Assembly (NCBI GenBank): GCA_009823505.1
Contig: VZQC01006716.1
Span: forward strand, 1,138,714-1,202,713
DNA: 64,000 bases
DNA from: Rhizomys pruinosus
Taxonomy: Eukaryota; Chordata; Mammalia; Rodentia; Spalacidae
Direction of reading: 5' to 3'
Part shown: one piece after another, positions 36,601-52,200 of the stretch
Layout: each line of letters starts with the position of its first letter
Position numbering within the stretch: the stretch's first letter is position 1
Program-made: the position numbers and the translations under genes
Notes under the pieces: model-generated
What the model saw: the letters and a program-made list of their open reading frames with translations, nothing else
Databases searched by the model: none
What the model was told of the DNA's origin: nothing

Positions 36601-37909
36601 GCACTCACAGAGATCCACCTGCCTCTGTCTCCCAAGTGCTGGGATAGGCATATAATCTTTTTGATTCATGTTTCCCTGTCTGTAAATATAGATAATAATG
36701 ACCAAGGTATACAGAATGTAAGAATTGCCAAGCAAAAGGTACGGTTTTCCTGGGATATATTTAGTGTTTAATAATGATAGCAATTTTATTGTTTGTAGGT
36801 TTTTAAAAAATTTTTATTAAAACAAGTTAAATTACATGTATGTATATATGAGTGCAGTACTCTTGGAGGTCAGAAGAGGGTGTTAGATCGGCTGGAGCTG
36901 GCATTCCAGGCAGCTGTGAACCACTCAACATGGGGACCAGATTCTGGTCCTTTTTAAGAGCAGCAAGTGCTCTTAACTATGCCACTTTGTGTTCAGATCC
37001 TAAATGTGCCATGTTCAAGCTTTGGCCTTGGGCAAATTACTTAAGTTCTCTGAACCTCAGTTGTTTTTGTTTATTTGTTTTGGTTTTGGTCTTTTTGATA
37101 TAGGGTCTCCCTGATACAGGCCCCAGCTGGCCTGGAACTTGCTATGTAGACCAGGCTGGCCTTGAATTCACAAAGATCTGCCTCCCTCTGCCTCCAGAGT
37201 GCTGGGATTAAAGGTGTGTGCCATCATGCCCAGTGAGCCTCAGTTTTATTACCTGTAAAAGTGGGGATGGGAAATGGGAGCCATGTTGGACATGATGGTG
37301 CAGTTCTATGAAGCTCATGACGCCTAAGCTTTGGGTCCCTCTCTTGCACAAGCCCTTCCAAAGCCCTGTGTTTAATTCTGTGTCCAAACCTTTCTTTCTT
37401 AGGAGGGCCCCTCAAATAGCATAAGCTTCAGGACCCATAGAATCTGAATCTGCTTCTGCTTGTGTACTGTTGTGGGGCTAAGTGTGAGCACTTAGGCATC
37501 AAGGACTAGGTGATGGATATGTGGCAGCTGTCATTTCCATTACTGTGATTGTGAAGCAACTCATTAATACAGTCTGCCCTGTGAAGCCAGTTCTTACTGT
37601 TTGCATTTGAAGACTGTCCATGCGCAGCTGTACATACTGTCAAAACAAGGAGGGACAAAAAGGCTGAGCTGCAAATGTGCCCATTTGACCACTGTGGGAA
37701 GTTTAGCAAAAAAACTGTTAGAAGAATTTATCTCAGGACGGAGAGAAGGACTGCTGGTTAAGAGCACTGGCTACTCTTGCAGAGGACCAAGGTTCAGTTC
37801 CCATGCACCCACATAGTGGCTAACAACTGTCCAAAACCCCAGTTCCAGGGTATCTGACTCCCTTTTCTGACTTCCACAGGCCTTGCATGCATGTGGCATA
37901 AATGCAAAC

Positions 37910-37957
<48 letters not shown>

Positions 37958-40262
37958 AAATGATGCTAGGGCTTAGTTCATAAAATGCTTGCCATACAAA
38001 CCTGAGGACCTGAGTTCACATTTAAAAAGCCAAATTGAGACTGGGCGTGGTGGTGTATGCCTTTAATCCCAGCACTCAGTAGGCAGAGGCAGGCAGATCT
38101 CAGATCTCTGTGAGTTTAAGGCCAGCCTGGTCTACAGAGCAAGTTCCAGGCCAGCTGGGGCTACAGGGAGATCCTGTCTCAAAAAGACCAAAAAAAAAAA
38201 AAAAAAAAAAAAAAAAGCCAGATTGAACTGCACGTACTTGTGCTGGGGAGATGGGAGATAGAGACAAGAGGATCTCTGGGGCTTCTACAGTCTAGCTAGT
38301 CAGTGAATTCTAGTCAGTGAGAGACCCTGTCTCAAAAACAAACAAACAAACAAATAAGGAGAAGGGTTTCAACAGGAGCTGTTAAGAAGGACACTGGGAC
38401 TGATTACTGGGGAGTGAATTAATGCCAGGGACATAGGGGAAAAACATCAGGCCTGAAGCTCTGAGAATTCAGACCCCACAGCCCGGCTTTTGGAGGTCTG
38501 TTAGCTAAGGACTCAGAGTAGGGTGCCAGTCAGTGTCTGTGAAAGTGGGGGAGGGGGAACTGCTGCAAAATACTGTGGCCTGAGCTGCAGCTGGATTCTA
38601 GCATTGCATTCTTACATGGAGAAGCAACAGAAGAAGACACCTGTGCATATATGCACATACAACCACAAATTGACATCCACACACAGCTGCACATGCAGCT
38701 AAACATATACACACAGAGAGAAACAAAAAAGAAAGGAACAATAGTTTATCTCAAGTAATCGTTCTAGACCGGAGCGGATTGAAGTAAGACTCTTATTTGG
38801 GTCATTGAATACAGTAGAAGGAACTGTTACTAGATAAATTGTCCTGGCTGCCTGCTACTCAACGTGACCAAAATTTAGAGATAAAACTTAGTGGGAAGTA
38901 ATCAAATTTATTCAAAGCCAGCCTAGAAATTACAGGGACTAGCTCCTTAGAGGTCTAACTTGGTAGGCTTTTATGGGAAGGAAAGGAGGATGTCAAGACT
39001 GCAGACTGGGTAGGGTCATTATCAACTAGGGCCTGGGTCTTCTCCAGAACTTCACAATGGATCTTGGATCTTGACTTCCTGCTGCTAATCTAAAGAAAGA
39101 TCTTGGGGGCTGGAGAGATGGCTCAGTGGTTAAGAGCACTGGCTGCTCTTGCAGAGGACCCAGATTTGATTCCCAGCACCCATATGGCAGGCTAACAACT
39201 GTCGATAACTCCAGTTCCAGAGGAGTCCAATGTCTTTTTCTGACCTCCATGGGCACTGCACGACATAGGTGCACTTATATACATGCAGGCAATATACTCA
39301 TACACATATGAAAAAATAATAAATAAAAAAAGAGAAAAATGTAGCAGTTAACTATCTTAACCTTGAACTGAAGGATTATGAAAGGTTGGAAAGGCAAAAG
39401 TCAGGTCAGTTTCAAAGGAACGACTATTACAGAACGTAGACCTGCCGGGCCAGGCCTGCTACTGACTGCCTTATATGGGGAAACACTGGAGTAATCACTG
39501 GTTCTACGGTCCCGTTTGTGAAAGAGGTTCAGTAGTGCCTTGCTTTTCTTCAGACCAGGACCATATTCCTCATATTCCTGAGGGATATTAAGGCATTAAC
39601 AAAGGCCGCTTTGGCAAGTATTTGAGCCTTTTGAGGACAACTGCAGAGACCTACCAGACTCTCCTCTGAGAGCCAGGTGTAGTGTACTCCAGTAAAAGCA
39701 GCGCTGGGAAGGTGGAGGCAGCAGTATCGGAGTTCAAGGTCATCCTTGGCTACATAGAGAGTTCAAACCCAGCCTAGGCTGCATGAGATCGTGTCTCAGA
39801 AATTAAAAACAAAACCCAAGTAGACTCCTCTTTTCCTTGGAAAGTCTGGAAGGGGAGTTTTGTTTTTAATTTTTTTTTCTTTTTGGTCTTTTTTTTTTTT
39901 TTGAGTGTAGCCCCAGCTGGCAAGGAACTCCCTATGTAAGCCAGGCTGTCCTTGATCTCACAGAGATCTGCCTGCCTCTCCTTCTGAGTGCTAGGATTAA
40001 AGGTACACACCACTGTGCTGGGTTCTTGGGATGGCAGAATTTGATGTTGCATTAATTCCATAGCCAACTAATTACCCTGACATTTAACAGTGTCTGATAA
40101 GTATAGGTAGGTACATAATAGATGCCTATTCTCTCATGTCTTAATTTTATTTTCTTTCTGCTGGGAAGCAAAGCCAGGTTCTTAAACATGCTAGGCAAGC
40201 TGTCTGCCACTGAACTAACAAATCTAACTATATATAATTCCAAAGGTCTTTTGCTTGGGACC

Positions 40263-40298
<36 letters not shown>

Positions 40299-43200
40299 TA
40301 TACATATATATATTACCCCTCCGGATTCCTGGAACTCACTCTATAGACCAGGCTGTCCTTGAACTCACAAAAATCCGCCTGCCTCTGCCTCCCAAGTGCT
40401 AGGATTAAAGACATGCGCCACCACTCCCAGCGGTAATATATATTTCTAATCTAAATGTTTCACTATGATCCACACTCCCTGTTTTGTAACAGACAAACAT
40501 TAACAAATACAATTTATCCTTTTTTTTTTTTTTACAGGGGAATAAGGGAAGAAAGTAACATTGGACAATAATTCACTTCTATTCATTGACTGAATTATCA
40601 TTATAAACACTTTTTTTTTTTTTTTTTTTAAAGAGATTAAATTCTTGTTATTTTTCTCATGCAGATTCTAGCTTTATATAGGTATTTATTTGAATGTAAC
40701 TGACTCTCTTCAATCTAGTCTGCGTATGAAACTGTATGTCTGCATGTCTTGACGGGGTTGAGTGCAACCACCCCTGTACATCGGAATCATGCCCCAAATC
40801 GTCCCCGTCGAGGTCATAAAGAGAATCGGTTCAGCCTTCCCCCATAGGGAACACTGCGGTTACAATGAGATTCGCTGTTCATATGCCCCATGATGGGCTT
40901 TAAAAAACATGCTGAAAAGGTACTTAGCTCCATCCCGTTCGCAAAGAGCCCGAGTGTTCTATTTCAATTGCCCCAAACCGAGTGGCCAGCATTATTGGAG
41001 CCTCTTAAATCCTCGTTAGGGCGCATCATCCCTCGATCCCCAGTAGCTCCCCAGAATATAATGCAAAACATTTTCATTACAAATAATAACCGCTCGTCAG
41101 ACATATTAGATGTACATTCCGAGAAACAGGACATTGCAAAAGGCACCATATTCCAGTGGTCACGGTAAAATAAATAAAATAAATAATTAATAGATTAAGG
41201 TAGGCATAAAGAAGGTTGGTCTAAAGAAATTTTGGTTTTATTTATGGCAGTCTGAGGGCACACCACAACAGATACACTTGCTCAGTGAAAACCAATCATC
41301 ACTCCAAGCTTTCAGCAGGAGATAACACACCAGCAAGGGGAGAGACATAGCCATGCACATGCGCTGTTTTTTTGATTCCTACTATGAGTTGCTCTATCAA
41401 TAGATAATAATCCTAAAATAGAAAACAGAGAACAAGGAAAAAAATCCCTTATCACTTGGTTTTTTTATATTATTCATTGCATGATTCCCATGAATCATAC
41501 CACAATTCTAATAAGAAAGCAGGTCCCATGCATACCTTCCTAGAGGAAATGAAACTGGAAACTATTCCCTACAGACTTCCAGTAAATAGAAGACAGACAA
41601 TTACACAACTGCTTTCCATATATACCATAGCAGAAATCATTCTCATGTTAAGTATTTGATTACAATAAAATCTTACTGGTTCTGCATATCAAGTTAAAGA
41701 GCCTGTTGAAACAGCTCAATAACAAGGATGAATTTAAGGCAAGTTTAAGCAGATAGACAATTACCATTCACAACATACTGTCCTGATTAAAGAAGGACGT
41801 CTTCACATTGGTCTACGTCGATCGGGGTATGACCTCACTACTAAATCTCTTGGGCTCTATTGGCAGGATGCAGAAGCATACAAAGGCTAACTCGCGTCTG
41901 TTCTGCCTAAGGTATGCCAAGGAAGCCTGGGGTATCAAAGACAAATCTGACTTAAAAAAAAATGAATTTTTATACACCATATATAATCTTACGAACAATA
42001 ATACCTAAAGCAGCACTCACAGTTGGTTCGATCTTGTTGAATGCCGCACACATCTGTTTGATTTCTTGGTCAGTCTCTTTGGAAGATGCAGAGCTAACTT
42101 CACTTCTTTGTTGCTTAGGAGGAAAAATCATCCTGGACCTAATGCTCAAGACTCTTAAATTTTTGGACAATAAGAAGTTCACTTACTTAAAATCTCCACC
42201 AACCATCACTTTTTGGTATGACCATCTTTCTGTCATTTTCAGTAAATCATTGGGTTTGCGCAGACATAGTCTACGCCAAATAATTAATCTCCTGGGATGC
42301 TCACGTAGTCAAGTGATTATACTATATTTTGAAGATGTTTCATTTGGGTCTTGCATGTATATTGTCAGAATGGTTGGCGGATATTCACGAGCTTTAAGTC
42401 TGGGACCGACAGATGTTAATAAAGCACTTGATTTGGTTGTGGATGCAGGTGTCTCCTGCTTTCGCATTTATTTTCTCTCTAAAAATTCTTGGTCATCAAT
42501 TCAGTGGTCAACTAAACGAAAGACCACGAGCCCCTTTGGTTTGTTGGCGCATTCATGCACGAACATTTGTGCTTATAATATTTTGTATACACCAACCACT
42601 GGACCCTTCGTATAGCACAGCGGGCCACTAGACACGGATCGTGATGAGTTGGTGGGTCGAGCGTTACACGATAGTGCTTCCACATGAGTCAGCTTTACTC
42701 CACCACAGGCGGCACGGGAGGGCACAGCGTTACCAGTTCCCCTCCGCCAAGCCAGGCTTACAGAGTCCGAGAGATTATAATTCCAAAACTATCAGAGACG
42801 GGACATGACCAACCGACAGGACAGTTCATGTAAGTGTCAGTGAAATTAGGAGCATTACACCCAAGGATCATTTTCTCTGCGTGTATGCTTATTTTTTTAT
42901 ATTTAATGAATTCTTTAAAGAGGACAAATTTTATCAGCACTATGTAGCATTACTGTCTTTGCTACCAGGGGATGTTTTCAACCAGTCAGATCCTAAGGGA
43001 AACATTTTCCAAATTCTTGGTGTAAGCTCGCGCCTTGAACATTTGTCTAGCCTGTGAGCCCTTTTTTGCTTAGACATTCAGTCGGTCCCAGTTTACTTCT
43101 AACAGTGTGGAGCTGTGCATGGCATCTTCAATAATGCTTCATCACACTCTGGGCCCACCTTCACGGTTCAATGTTTTGTGCTACAATCTCCGCCGAGACG

Positions 43201-46200
43201 CTGAGTATTGATAGACTTGTACCCTATAGGCCTCTCACAGTACTCGCACACATTCAACGGAGAGCTGAACTAGCTAACAACCCAAAATCAATCACAAAGA
43301 ACAGCCGATATACAAGCAGGATGTATATACCTCATAACACTTTTTAGCGTCATCTCTATTACCCCAAACGATCACACCTGAGACAACCGCCCTCGGATGG
43401 CTTTGCAACATTCAAATAAATGTTGCTCAGTGTCTGTTGATGCTTATTGATAGCTTACTTCTTATACTTGATTGGGATATTATGTCTTTCTTCGCCACTT
43501 TCGCTCTCTTCCTGTGTCCGATCGGGTAGAAAATTTTTTCGTATTCTCACTCCTGAAGTTGATACGAGAGGGTATAGTGTAATTAAAGCGCAGCAAATAA
43601 ATAGTGGAGCATAGTGCAATCACAAGCGGTTCAATGATCCATAAAGTACGACCTAATGGGAGGCTGATGGAATGAAACACTCGCACTGCCTGGAGGCCCT
43701 CCCACCCAAGACAGGTGAAAAGCCCTAGTTCTTCCACTAATCTGGGAAATTTCTCAAGTTGACATTAAAAGTAGAGACCAAGCGCAGAAAGCTTTGCCAA
43801 TCTTTTCTGCTGAATGGAGTTACGACTGACGGAGGCGACACTTCGGGTGAATTCGGCATAAATTTTGCCCGACAAAGACATTCGCACAGTCTGGCTCAGT
43901 CTAATTGAGAGGGCCGCCTACGGCAACAGCACTGTACTCAGTATTCTGGACAGGTGCTGTGCGCCAGCTGCACGTTCATCTCAAAAAGAAGACTGGAAAT
44001 ATTTCTGAAGCGGTCCTGTATTTTATTTTTTTTGATTTTATAGTTACTGCAGGGTGAAATGCGGTCGTCTTCTTTGCGGGTGGTTCCGGGGCACTGAATC
44101 TGTATTATAGATAGGTGACTCGTGAGTCAAAGAGCATCGCTGGTCGGAGCGCAGCAGACTGTTGGCAAGAGTTGGGGACCTGCTTTGGCCACCTAACCTA
44201 ATGAGACAGATGGGTAGTGCAATTTCATATACCAATCATATTAGAACACAAATAATACAAACTTAATGTAACAAGACGAATTATGCTCGAAAAAGAAACA
44301 GCAAGTAGGCAGTGAGAGATGATGGAGAGGTGGCACTGTGGTTGTGTGTTGACTGATATCAAGGAGCATTCATCAGGTTCTCTGTAGAGAGATCCAGGCC
44401 AGGTCATTTCTCCCAGCAAACCAGTCGATGCAAAGGCTCCCGGGGTTGCGTGACCAGATATTTTGTTTGTTTTTGTTGGTCATTATCACTCTGTTTTCTT
44501 CTGTCCCCGCACCGCCTTACCCGACCCTCCTAATTCAGAGAGTATTTCACACTGATCCAGTTGGCTGTTGCTATAAATGTCCGACTTGTATACATTGGCT
44601 GGTCTAGTTTTTGTAACGGTAGGAGCCTTTGTACACAAGTTACTAAATACAAATTACTGTTGTTCTATATAAAACAGTTAGCAGACATGCATTAGTTATA
44701 CCAACAATACTAGTGGGTCATTGAAGCCTGGATTCAGGCTAAGGCGTTGGATGAATGGAGAAGAGAGTAGATATAGCTCAAGATTTTTTGCTTTTTTGTC
44801 ACTTTGAGTGTACTAAGATTATACTCGTGCGACCAATTATTACCTATAACTCAAATTAGTGTGTGGAAAGATGGTTCGATATATAGGAACAAACGATCAC
44901 AACATATCGCTCTTAAATGCTATCTCTCTCTGTTTCTTTTTGTAANGCTAGGATTAAAGGCGCTGGCCACAAACCCAGGGCCATCTTTTTTTTTTTTTTT
45001 TTCTTTTCTTGAAACAGACTTCTCCCTTTAGTCCTAGCCGTCTGGCCTGGAGCTCGCCTCTGTAGACCAATAGACCAGGCTGGACTTGAACTCACAGAGA
45101 TCACCTGCCTATGCTCTCCCAAGTGCTGGGATAGGCATATAATCTTTTTGATTCATGTTTCCCTGTCTGTAAAACTATAGATATTAATGACAAGGTATAC
45201 CGAATGTAAAGAATTGCCAAGCACAAGGTACGGTTTTCCTGGGACTATTTAGTGTTTAATACTGATAGCAATTTTCTTGTTTGTAGGTTTTTAACAAATT
45301 TTTATTAAAACAAGTTAAATTACATGTATGTATATGAGTGCACGTACTCTTGGCGGTCCGCGAAGAGGGTGTTCGACGCTGGAGCTGCATTCCGGCAGCT
45401 GTGAACCATCAACATGGGGGGGACCAGATTTATGGTCCTTTTTAAGAGCAGCAATGCTTTTAACTATGCCACTTGTGTTCATATCCTAAATGTGCCATGT
45501 TCAAGCTTTGGCCTTGGGCAAATTACTTAAGTTCTCTGAACCTCAGTTGTTTTGTTTATTGTTTTGGCTTTTGGTCTTTTTTGATATATGGTCTCCCTGA
45601 TACGGCCCCAGCTGGCCTGCGAACTTGCTATGTAGGACCAGGATGGCATTGACTTCACAAAGATCTGCCCTTCCTCTGCCTCCAGAGTGCTGGGAATTAA
45701 AGGGTGCTTGTGTGCCATCATGCCCCAGTGAGCCTCAGTTTTATTACCTGTAAAAGTGGGGATGGGAAATGGGAGCCATGTTGGACATGATGGTGCAGTT
45801 CTATGAAGCTCATGACGCCTAAGCTTTGGGTCCCTCTCTTGCACAAGCCCTTCCAAAGCCCTGTGTTTAATTCTGTGTCCAAACCTTTCTTTCTTAGGAG
45901 GGCCCCTCAAATAGCATAAGCTTCAGGACCCATAGAATCTGAATCTGCTTCTGCTTGTGTACTGTTGTGGGGCTAAGTGTGAGCACTTAGGCATCAAGGA
46001 CTAGGTGATGGATATGTGGCAGCTGTCATTTCCATTACTGTGATTGTGAAGCAACTCATTAATACAGTCTGCCCTGTGAAGCCAGTTCTTACTGTTTGCA
46101 TTTGAAGACTGTCCATGCGCAGCTGTACATACTGTCAAAACAAGGAGGGACAAAAAGGCTGAGCTGCAAATGTGCCCATTTGACCACTGTGGGAAGTTTA

Positions 46201-49200
46201 GCAAAAAAACTGTTAGAAGAATTTATCTCAGGACGGGGAGAGAAGGGATGTGGTTAAGAGCATGGCTACTCTTGCAGAGGACAAGGTTCAGTTCCCATGC
46301 ACCCACATAGTGGCTAACAACTGTCCAAAACCCCAGTTCCAGGGTAATTGACTCCCTTTCTGAACTTCCACAGGCTTGCATGACTGTGCATACATGCAAA
46401 CCAAACACCCCACACACATCCACACCACACACACACACAACACACAATAAATGAGCTATGGCTTGTTCATAAAAATGCTTTGCCATACAAAACCTGAGGA
46501 CCGAGTTCACATTTAAAATAAGCCTAAATTGAGATCTGGGCGTGGTGGTGGCATTGGCCTTTAATCCCAGCACTCAGTAGGGAGAGACAGCCAGCTCTGT
46601 GGAGGGTGAAGACAGCATGATCTATGTATGGGTTCCAGGCCAACCTGGTCCACAGAGAAAGTCCAGGCCAGCTGGGGCTACAGGGAAGCATCTCTGTCTC
46701 CAAAAGACCAAACAAAAAAAAAAAAAAAAAAAAAAAAAAAAACAGCCCAAGATTGACTGCACGTACTTGTTTGCTGGGGAGATGGGAGGATAGGATCAAA
46801 GAGGATCTCTGGGGCTTCTACAGTCTAGCTAGTCAGTGAATTCTAGTCAGTGAGAGCCCTGTCTCAAAAAACAAAACAAACAAACGAATAAGAGAGGGTT
46901 TCAAACAGGATCTGTTAAGAAGGCGGGACACTGGGACTGATTACTGGGGAGTGAATTAATGCCAGGGACATAGGGGAAAAACATCAGGCCTGAAGCTCTG
47001 AGAATTCAGACCCCACAGCCCGGCTTTTGGAGGTCTGTTAGCTAAGGACTCAGAGTAGGGTGCCAGTCAGTGTCTGTGAAAGTGGGGCGGGGAACGCTGC
47101 AAAATACTTGTGGCCTGGCTGGCTTGGGATTTCTAGCATTGCATTCTTACATGGAGAAGCAACAGAAGAAGACACCTGTGCATATATGCACATACAACCA
47201 CAAATTGACATCCACACACAGCTGCACATGCAGCTAAACATATACACACAGAGAGAAACAAAAAAAGAAAGCGACAAAGTTTATCTCAAGTCATCGTTCT
47301 AGACCGGAGCGGATTGAAGTAAGACTCTTATTTGGGTCATTGAATACAGTAGAAGGAACTGTTACTAGATAAATTGTCCTGGCTGCCTGCTACTCAACGT
47401 GACCAAAATTTAGAGATAAAACTTAGTGGGAAGTAATCAAATTTATTCAAAGCCAGCCTAGCAATTACAAGGGACTCGCCCTTAGAGGTCACCTTGGTAG
47501 GCTTTTATGGGAAGGAAAGGAGGATGTCAAGACTGCAGACTGGGTAGGGTCATTATCAACTAGGGCCTGGGTCTTCTCCAGAACTTCACAATGGATCTTG
47601 GATCTTGACTTCCTGCTGCTAATTAAAGAAAGCTCTTGGGGCGGAGAGATGGCTCAGTGGTTAAGAGCACTGGCTGCTCTTGCAGCGGACCCCAGTTAGA
47701 TTCCCAATCACCCATATGGCAGGCTAACAACTGTCGTCGATTAACTCCAGTTCCAGAGAGTCCAATGCTTTTTCTGAACTCCATGGGCACTGCACGACAT
47801 AGTTGTACCTATATACATGCCCGGCATTAACTTTCACACATTATGAAAAAAAATTAAAATAAATAAATAAAAAAAGAGAAAATGTAGCAGATGTTAACCT
47901 CTCTTAACCTTGACCACTGAAGGATTATGAAAGGTTGGAAAGGCAAAAGTCAGGTCAGTTTCAAAGGAACGACTATTACAGAACGTAGACCTGCCGGGCC
48001 AGGCCTGCTACTGACTGCCTTATATGGGGAAACACTGGAGTAATCACTGGTTCTACGGTCCCGTTTGTGAAAGAGGTTCAGTAGTGCCTTGCTTTTCTTC
48101 AGACCAGGACCATATTCCTCATATTCCTGAGGGATATTAAGGCATTAACAAAGGCCGCTTTGGCAAGTATTTGAGCCTTTTGAGGACAACTGCAGAGACC
48201 TACCAGACTCTCCTCTGAGAGCCAGGTGTAGTGTACTCCAGTAAAAGCAGCGCTGGGAAGGTGGAGGATGTTCAGGAGTTCAAGGTCATCCGTGGTCTAC
48301 AGAGAGAGTTAAAACCCAGCCTAGGCTGCATGAGAGCGTGGCGTAGAAATGAAAAACAAAACCAAAGTAGACTCCTCTTTTCCTTGGAAAGTCTGGAAAG
48401 GCAGGTTTGTTTTTTAATTTTTTTTTCTTTGGTCGTACTTTTTTTTTTTTTTGAGTGTAGCCCCAGCTGGCAAGGAACTCAATATGTAAGGCAGACTGTC
48501 CTTATCTTCACCGAACTCTGCCTGCCTCTCCTTCTGAGTGCTAGGATTAAAGGTACACACCACTGTGCTGGGTTCTTGGGATGGCAGAATTTGATGTTGC
48601 ATTAATTCCATAGCCAACTAATTACCCTGACATTTAACAGTGTCTGATAAGTATAGGTAGGTACATAATAGATGCCTATTCTCTCATGTCTTAATTTTAT
48701 TTTCTTTCTGCTGGGAAGCAAAGCCAGGTTTCGTAAACTGCTAGGCAAGCTTGTCTGCCACTGAAACTAACATAAGCGAACTATATTAATTCCAAAAGTC
48801 TTTTGCTTGGGCACATATATCTATCTATATATAATATAGGTATATATATATTATATATATATATATATTTATTTATTTATTATTTTTTTTCCTGAGTTAA
48901 CCTTCACTCAAACGTAAGACTAATTCTTGCTATATTTAAAAAAAAAAAGATCTGGAGCTGAGTTCAGGGGTAGAATGCTCACTTGCCGTGGGCAAGTCTG
49001 TAGATTTGCTCCTCAATAGAGAAGAAAAGGGGGAGGAGGAGGAGAAGAAAAATGAAGGGGAGGAAGGGGGAAGACTTAGTGCCAAGGGCTATAAATATAA
49101 CAGTAAATATGGTCAGGTCCCTGCCCCAAAGTTAAGAAGACTTAGATTCTAGTCCAAGGTGAGTTGCCTTGGACTAGAATTTTTATTATTACTTACAAAC

Positions 49201-52200
49201 TTTAGAGATCACTTTCTTATTACATTCAAGGAAACTGAGGTAAGGGACGGTAGGTGTCCTCTCTAAAATCCAGAGGCCAGTTCGTGTTCTGATACTGAAT
49301 CCACTTTGCCCACCTTAGAGATGACTACGTCCTAATTTCCTGGGATCACTGTGCCTGGTTTATGCCAGCCTGGTATAAATGCTAGCACCTTCTTCCAAAA
49401 GATTGCTAGTTTGGGCAGTAAATTCTGTGGCCACCTCCCGGCCCTACTTTATGCCACACTGTCCTTGCTTAAACAGTCACTACAAGGCACCGGGAAAGAG
49501 CCTTGCTCTTTAAGGCTCCTTCAGTCTAGCTCAAGCAAGAGGATTTTTTTCCTTTCTTTTTTTAAAGCTGGAAGGGGAAGGTCTTAGAAACTGAAGAGAA
49601 ACATCACAGTCAGGCCTCTGGAGAGTGCAACAGAAACTGGCCAGTCAATAGGCACCACCCACGCAGCTTTCTGGGCCTACTGATCCTGCGCTTTTACTGG
49701 CCTGGGGCTCCCCCCACCAACTTCCGTGGCTTTCCAGCTGCTGGGCCGCGCATTGGCTTGCTCATCTTTTCAGTTCTCCTGGCTCTTCTGTGCTCCTTTG
49801 CCAGTACGTCACAGTAATGCAACTGGGTGGGCACAGTAGAACTTAAGAGAGCTATAACACCCACCCACCCCCACCCCGCCCCCACCCTCCCTCTGTGTCC
49901 TTGATTTCCTTAAAGGATTCTTGATTCCTAAGCAGAATTTTCTTCCTCTCCCTGGCTTCTCAAAACACAACCTTGTGACAGCACAATCATAGCATGTTTC
50001 CTTCTACAATCCTTTCTGACCACAGTGTATTCATAATTAACAATGACGACAGCGGAGTAGACCAATAGGTCTCAGCATTGTCCCTGGACTCAAGGGAGAT
50101 GCATCAAAAAACATCTCTTCTGGAGGTGCGGAGGATGCCAGACCTTGCCCAGACCTGTGGAATCAGGCTCATTAGGAACAGGACCAGGCTAAGGAGCTGA
50201 GCACCAAATTTCCAACTGTGTTTGCATCGTGGTGCTTTTAGGCACCCTCCTCCCGCCCTGCCCCCATTCTTTGAGATGGGCATTCTGGTTGAGGCTGTTA
50301 CTACCAACACCAATACTGTCCTGCACGTTTACATGAGAGGAGATATGAGGGCAGGGAGGGTCTTTCCTGTGGAAGTGACTTTGCTTTACTGTTCAATAAA
50401 GTGCAAGATTTCGTTGTCAGGCTACCAGACATTTGCTTATTTCATGCGGAAGTCAGAAAGTGGAAATAAGCTCATTAATGAAAATATGGGATGTTGGCCA
50501 AGTGAAGAGACATTTATGACCCATATCATCAAAACATAAATTCAATGTACTAAGGAAGGGTCTGCTTTTAGGTTAAGCTAGTAACTGATTTAAAGCAGCA
50601 ACCAAGGGGAAATAGAGGCTGTCCTAAGACTGCCAGCCTGTCTGCCCTTCTGTGTTTATTGAGACAGGGACTCATGTAGCCCAGGCTGGCCTCAGACTCA
50701 TTATGTAGCTAAGGATGTCCTCAAATTCCTCCTGATTCCCCTGCCTCCACCTTCCAGGTAGATATTACAGGCATGTGCTAGCACACCCAGCAGTTTGCTT
50801 TCTGCTTCTAAAAGTACTTTTAGTATGTGTTTTGGTGTTCATTCACTTAAGCAAGTGTTAGCAGAATGTGTACCACTTGCAAAGCAGAGTGCTAAGAGCG
50901 ATGCATACAACAGTGAACACAACAGGCTCCCTACCCTTATAAATGAACAATCCAATGCAATCTTCTTAGCTTTACTTAAAAAATTATTGAGAACCCCATA
51001 TTTATCATGTTTATGTGGGTTGTATCTATTGACGTTCACAATATCAGAAATTCAAACCAAGCCAGGTGTGGTGGTCCATGTCCTCAATCCCAGCATTTGG
51101 GATGCAGAGGCAGGTAGATTTCTGTTAGTTTGAGGCCAACCTGGTTATAGACTAGGCCAGCCAGGGCTACATAACATAGTTAAGACCCTGTCTTGAAAAT
51201 TAAATTAAGGCCAGGCATGGTGGCACACGCCTTTAATCCTAGCACTTGGGAGGCAGAGGCAGGTGGATCTTTGTGAGTTCAAGGCCAGCCTGGTCTACAG
51301 AGTGAGTTCCAGGATAGCTGGGGCTACAGGGAGACCCTGTCTCGAAAAACACCAAAAANNNNNNNNNNNNNNNNNNNNNNNNNNNNNNNNNNNNNNNNNN
51401 NNNNNNNNNNNNNNNNNNNNNNNNNNNNNNNNNNNNNNNNNNNNNNNNNNNNNNNNNNNNNNNNNNNNNNNNNNNNNNNNNNNNNNNNNNNNNNNNNNNN
51501 NNNNNNNNNNNNNNNNNNNNNNNNNNNNNNNNNNNNNNNNNNNNNNNNNNNNNNNNNNNNNNNNNNNNNNNNNNNNNNNNNNNNNNNNNNNNNNNNNNNN
51601 NNNNNNNNNNNNNNNNNNNNNNNNNNNNNNNNNNNNNNNNNNNNNNNNNNNNNNNNNNNNNNNNNNNNNNNNNNNNNNNNNNNNNNNNNNNNNNNNNNNN
51701 NNNNNNNNNNNNNNNNNNNNNNNNNNNNNNNNNNNNNNNNNNNNNNNNNNNNNNNNNNNNNNNNNNNNNNNNNNNNNNNNNNNNNNNNNNNNNNNNNNNN
51801 NNNNNNNNNNNNNNNNNNNNNNNNNNNNNNNNNNNNNNNNNNNNNNNNNNNNNNNNNNNNNNNNNNNNNNNNNNNNNNNNNNNNNNNNNNNNNNNNNNNN
51901 NNNNNNNNNNNNNNNNNNNNNNNNNNNNNNNNNNNNNNNNNNNNNNNNNNNNNNNNNNNNNNNNNNNNNNNNNNNNNNNNNNNNNNNNNNNNNNNNNNNN
52001 NNNNNNNNNNNNNNNNNNNNNNNNNNNNNNNNNNNNNNNNNNNNNNNNNNNNNNNNNNNNNNNNNNNNNNNNNNNNNNNNNNNNNNNNNNNNNNNNNNNN
52101 NNNNNNNNNNNNNNNNNNNNNNNNNNNNNNNNNNNNNNNNNNNNNNNNNNNNNNNNNNNNNNNNNNNNNNNNNNNNNNNNNNNNNNNNNNNNNNNNNNNN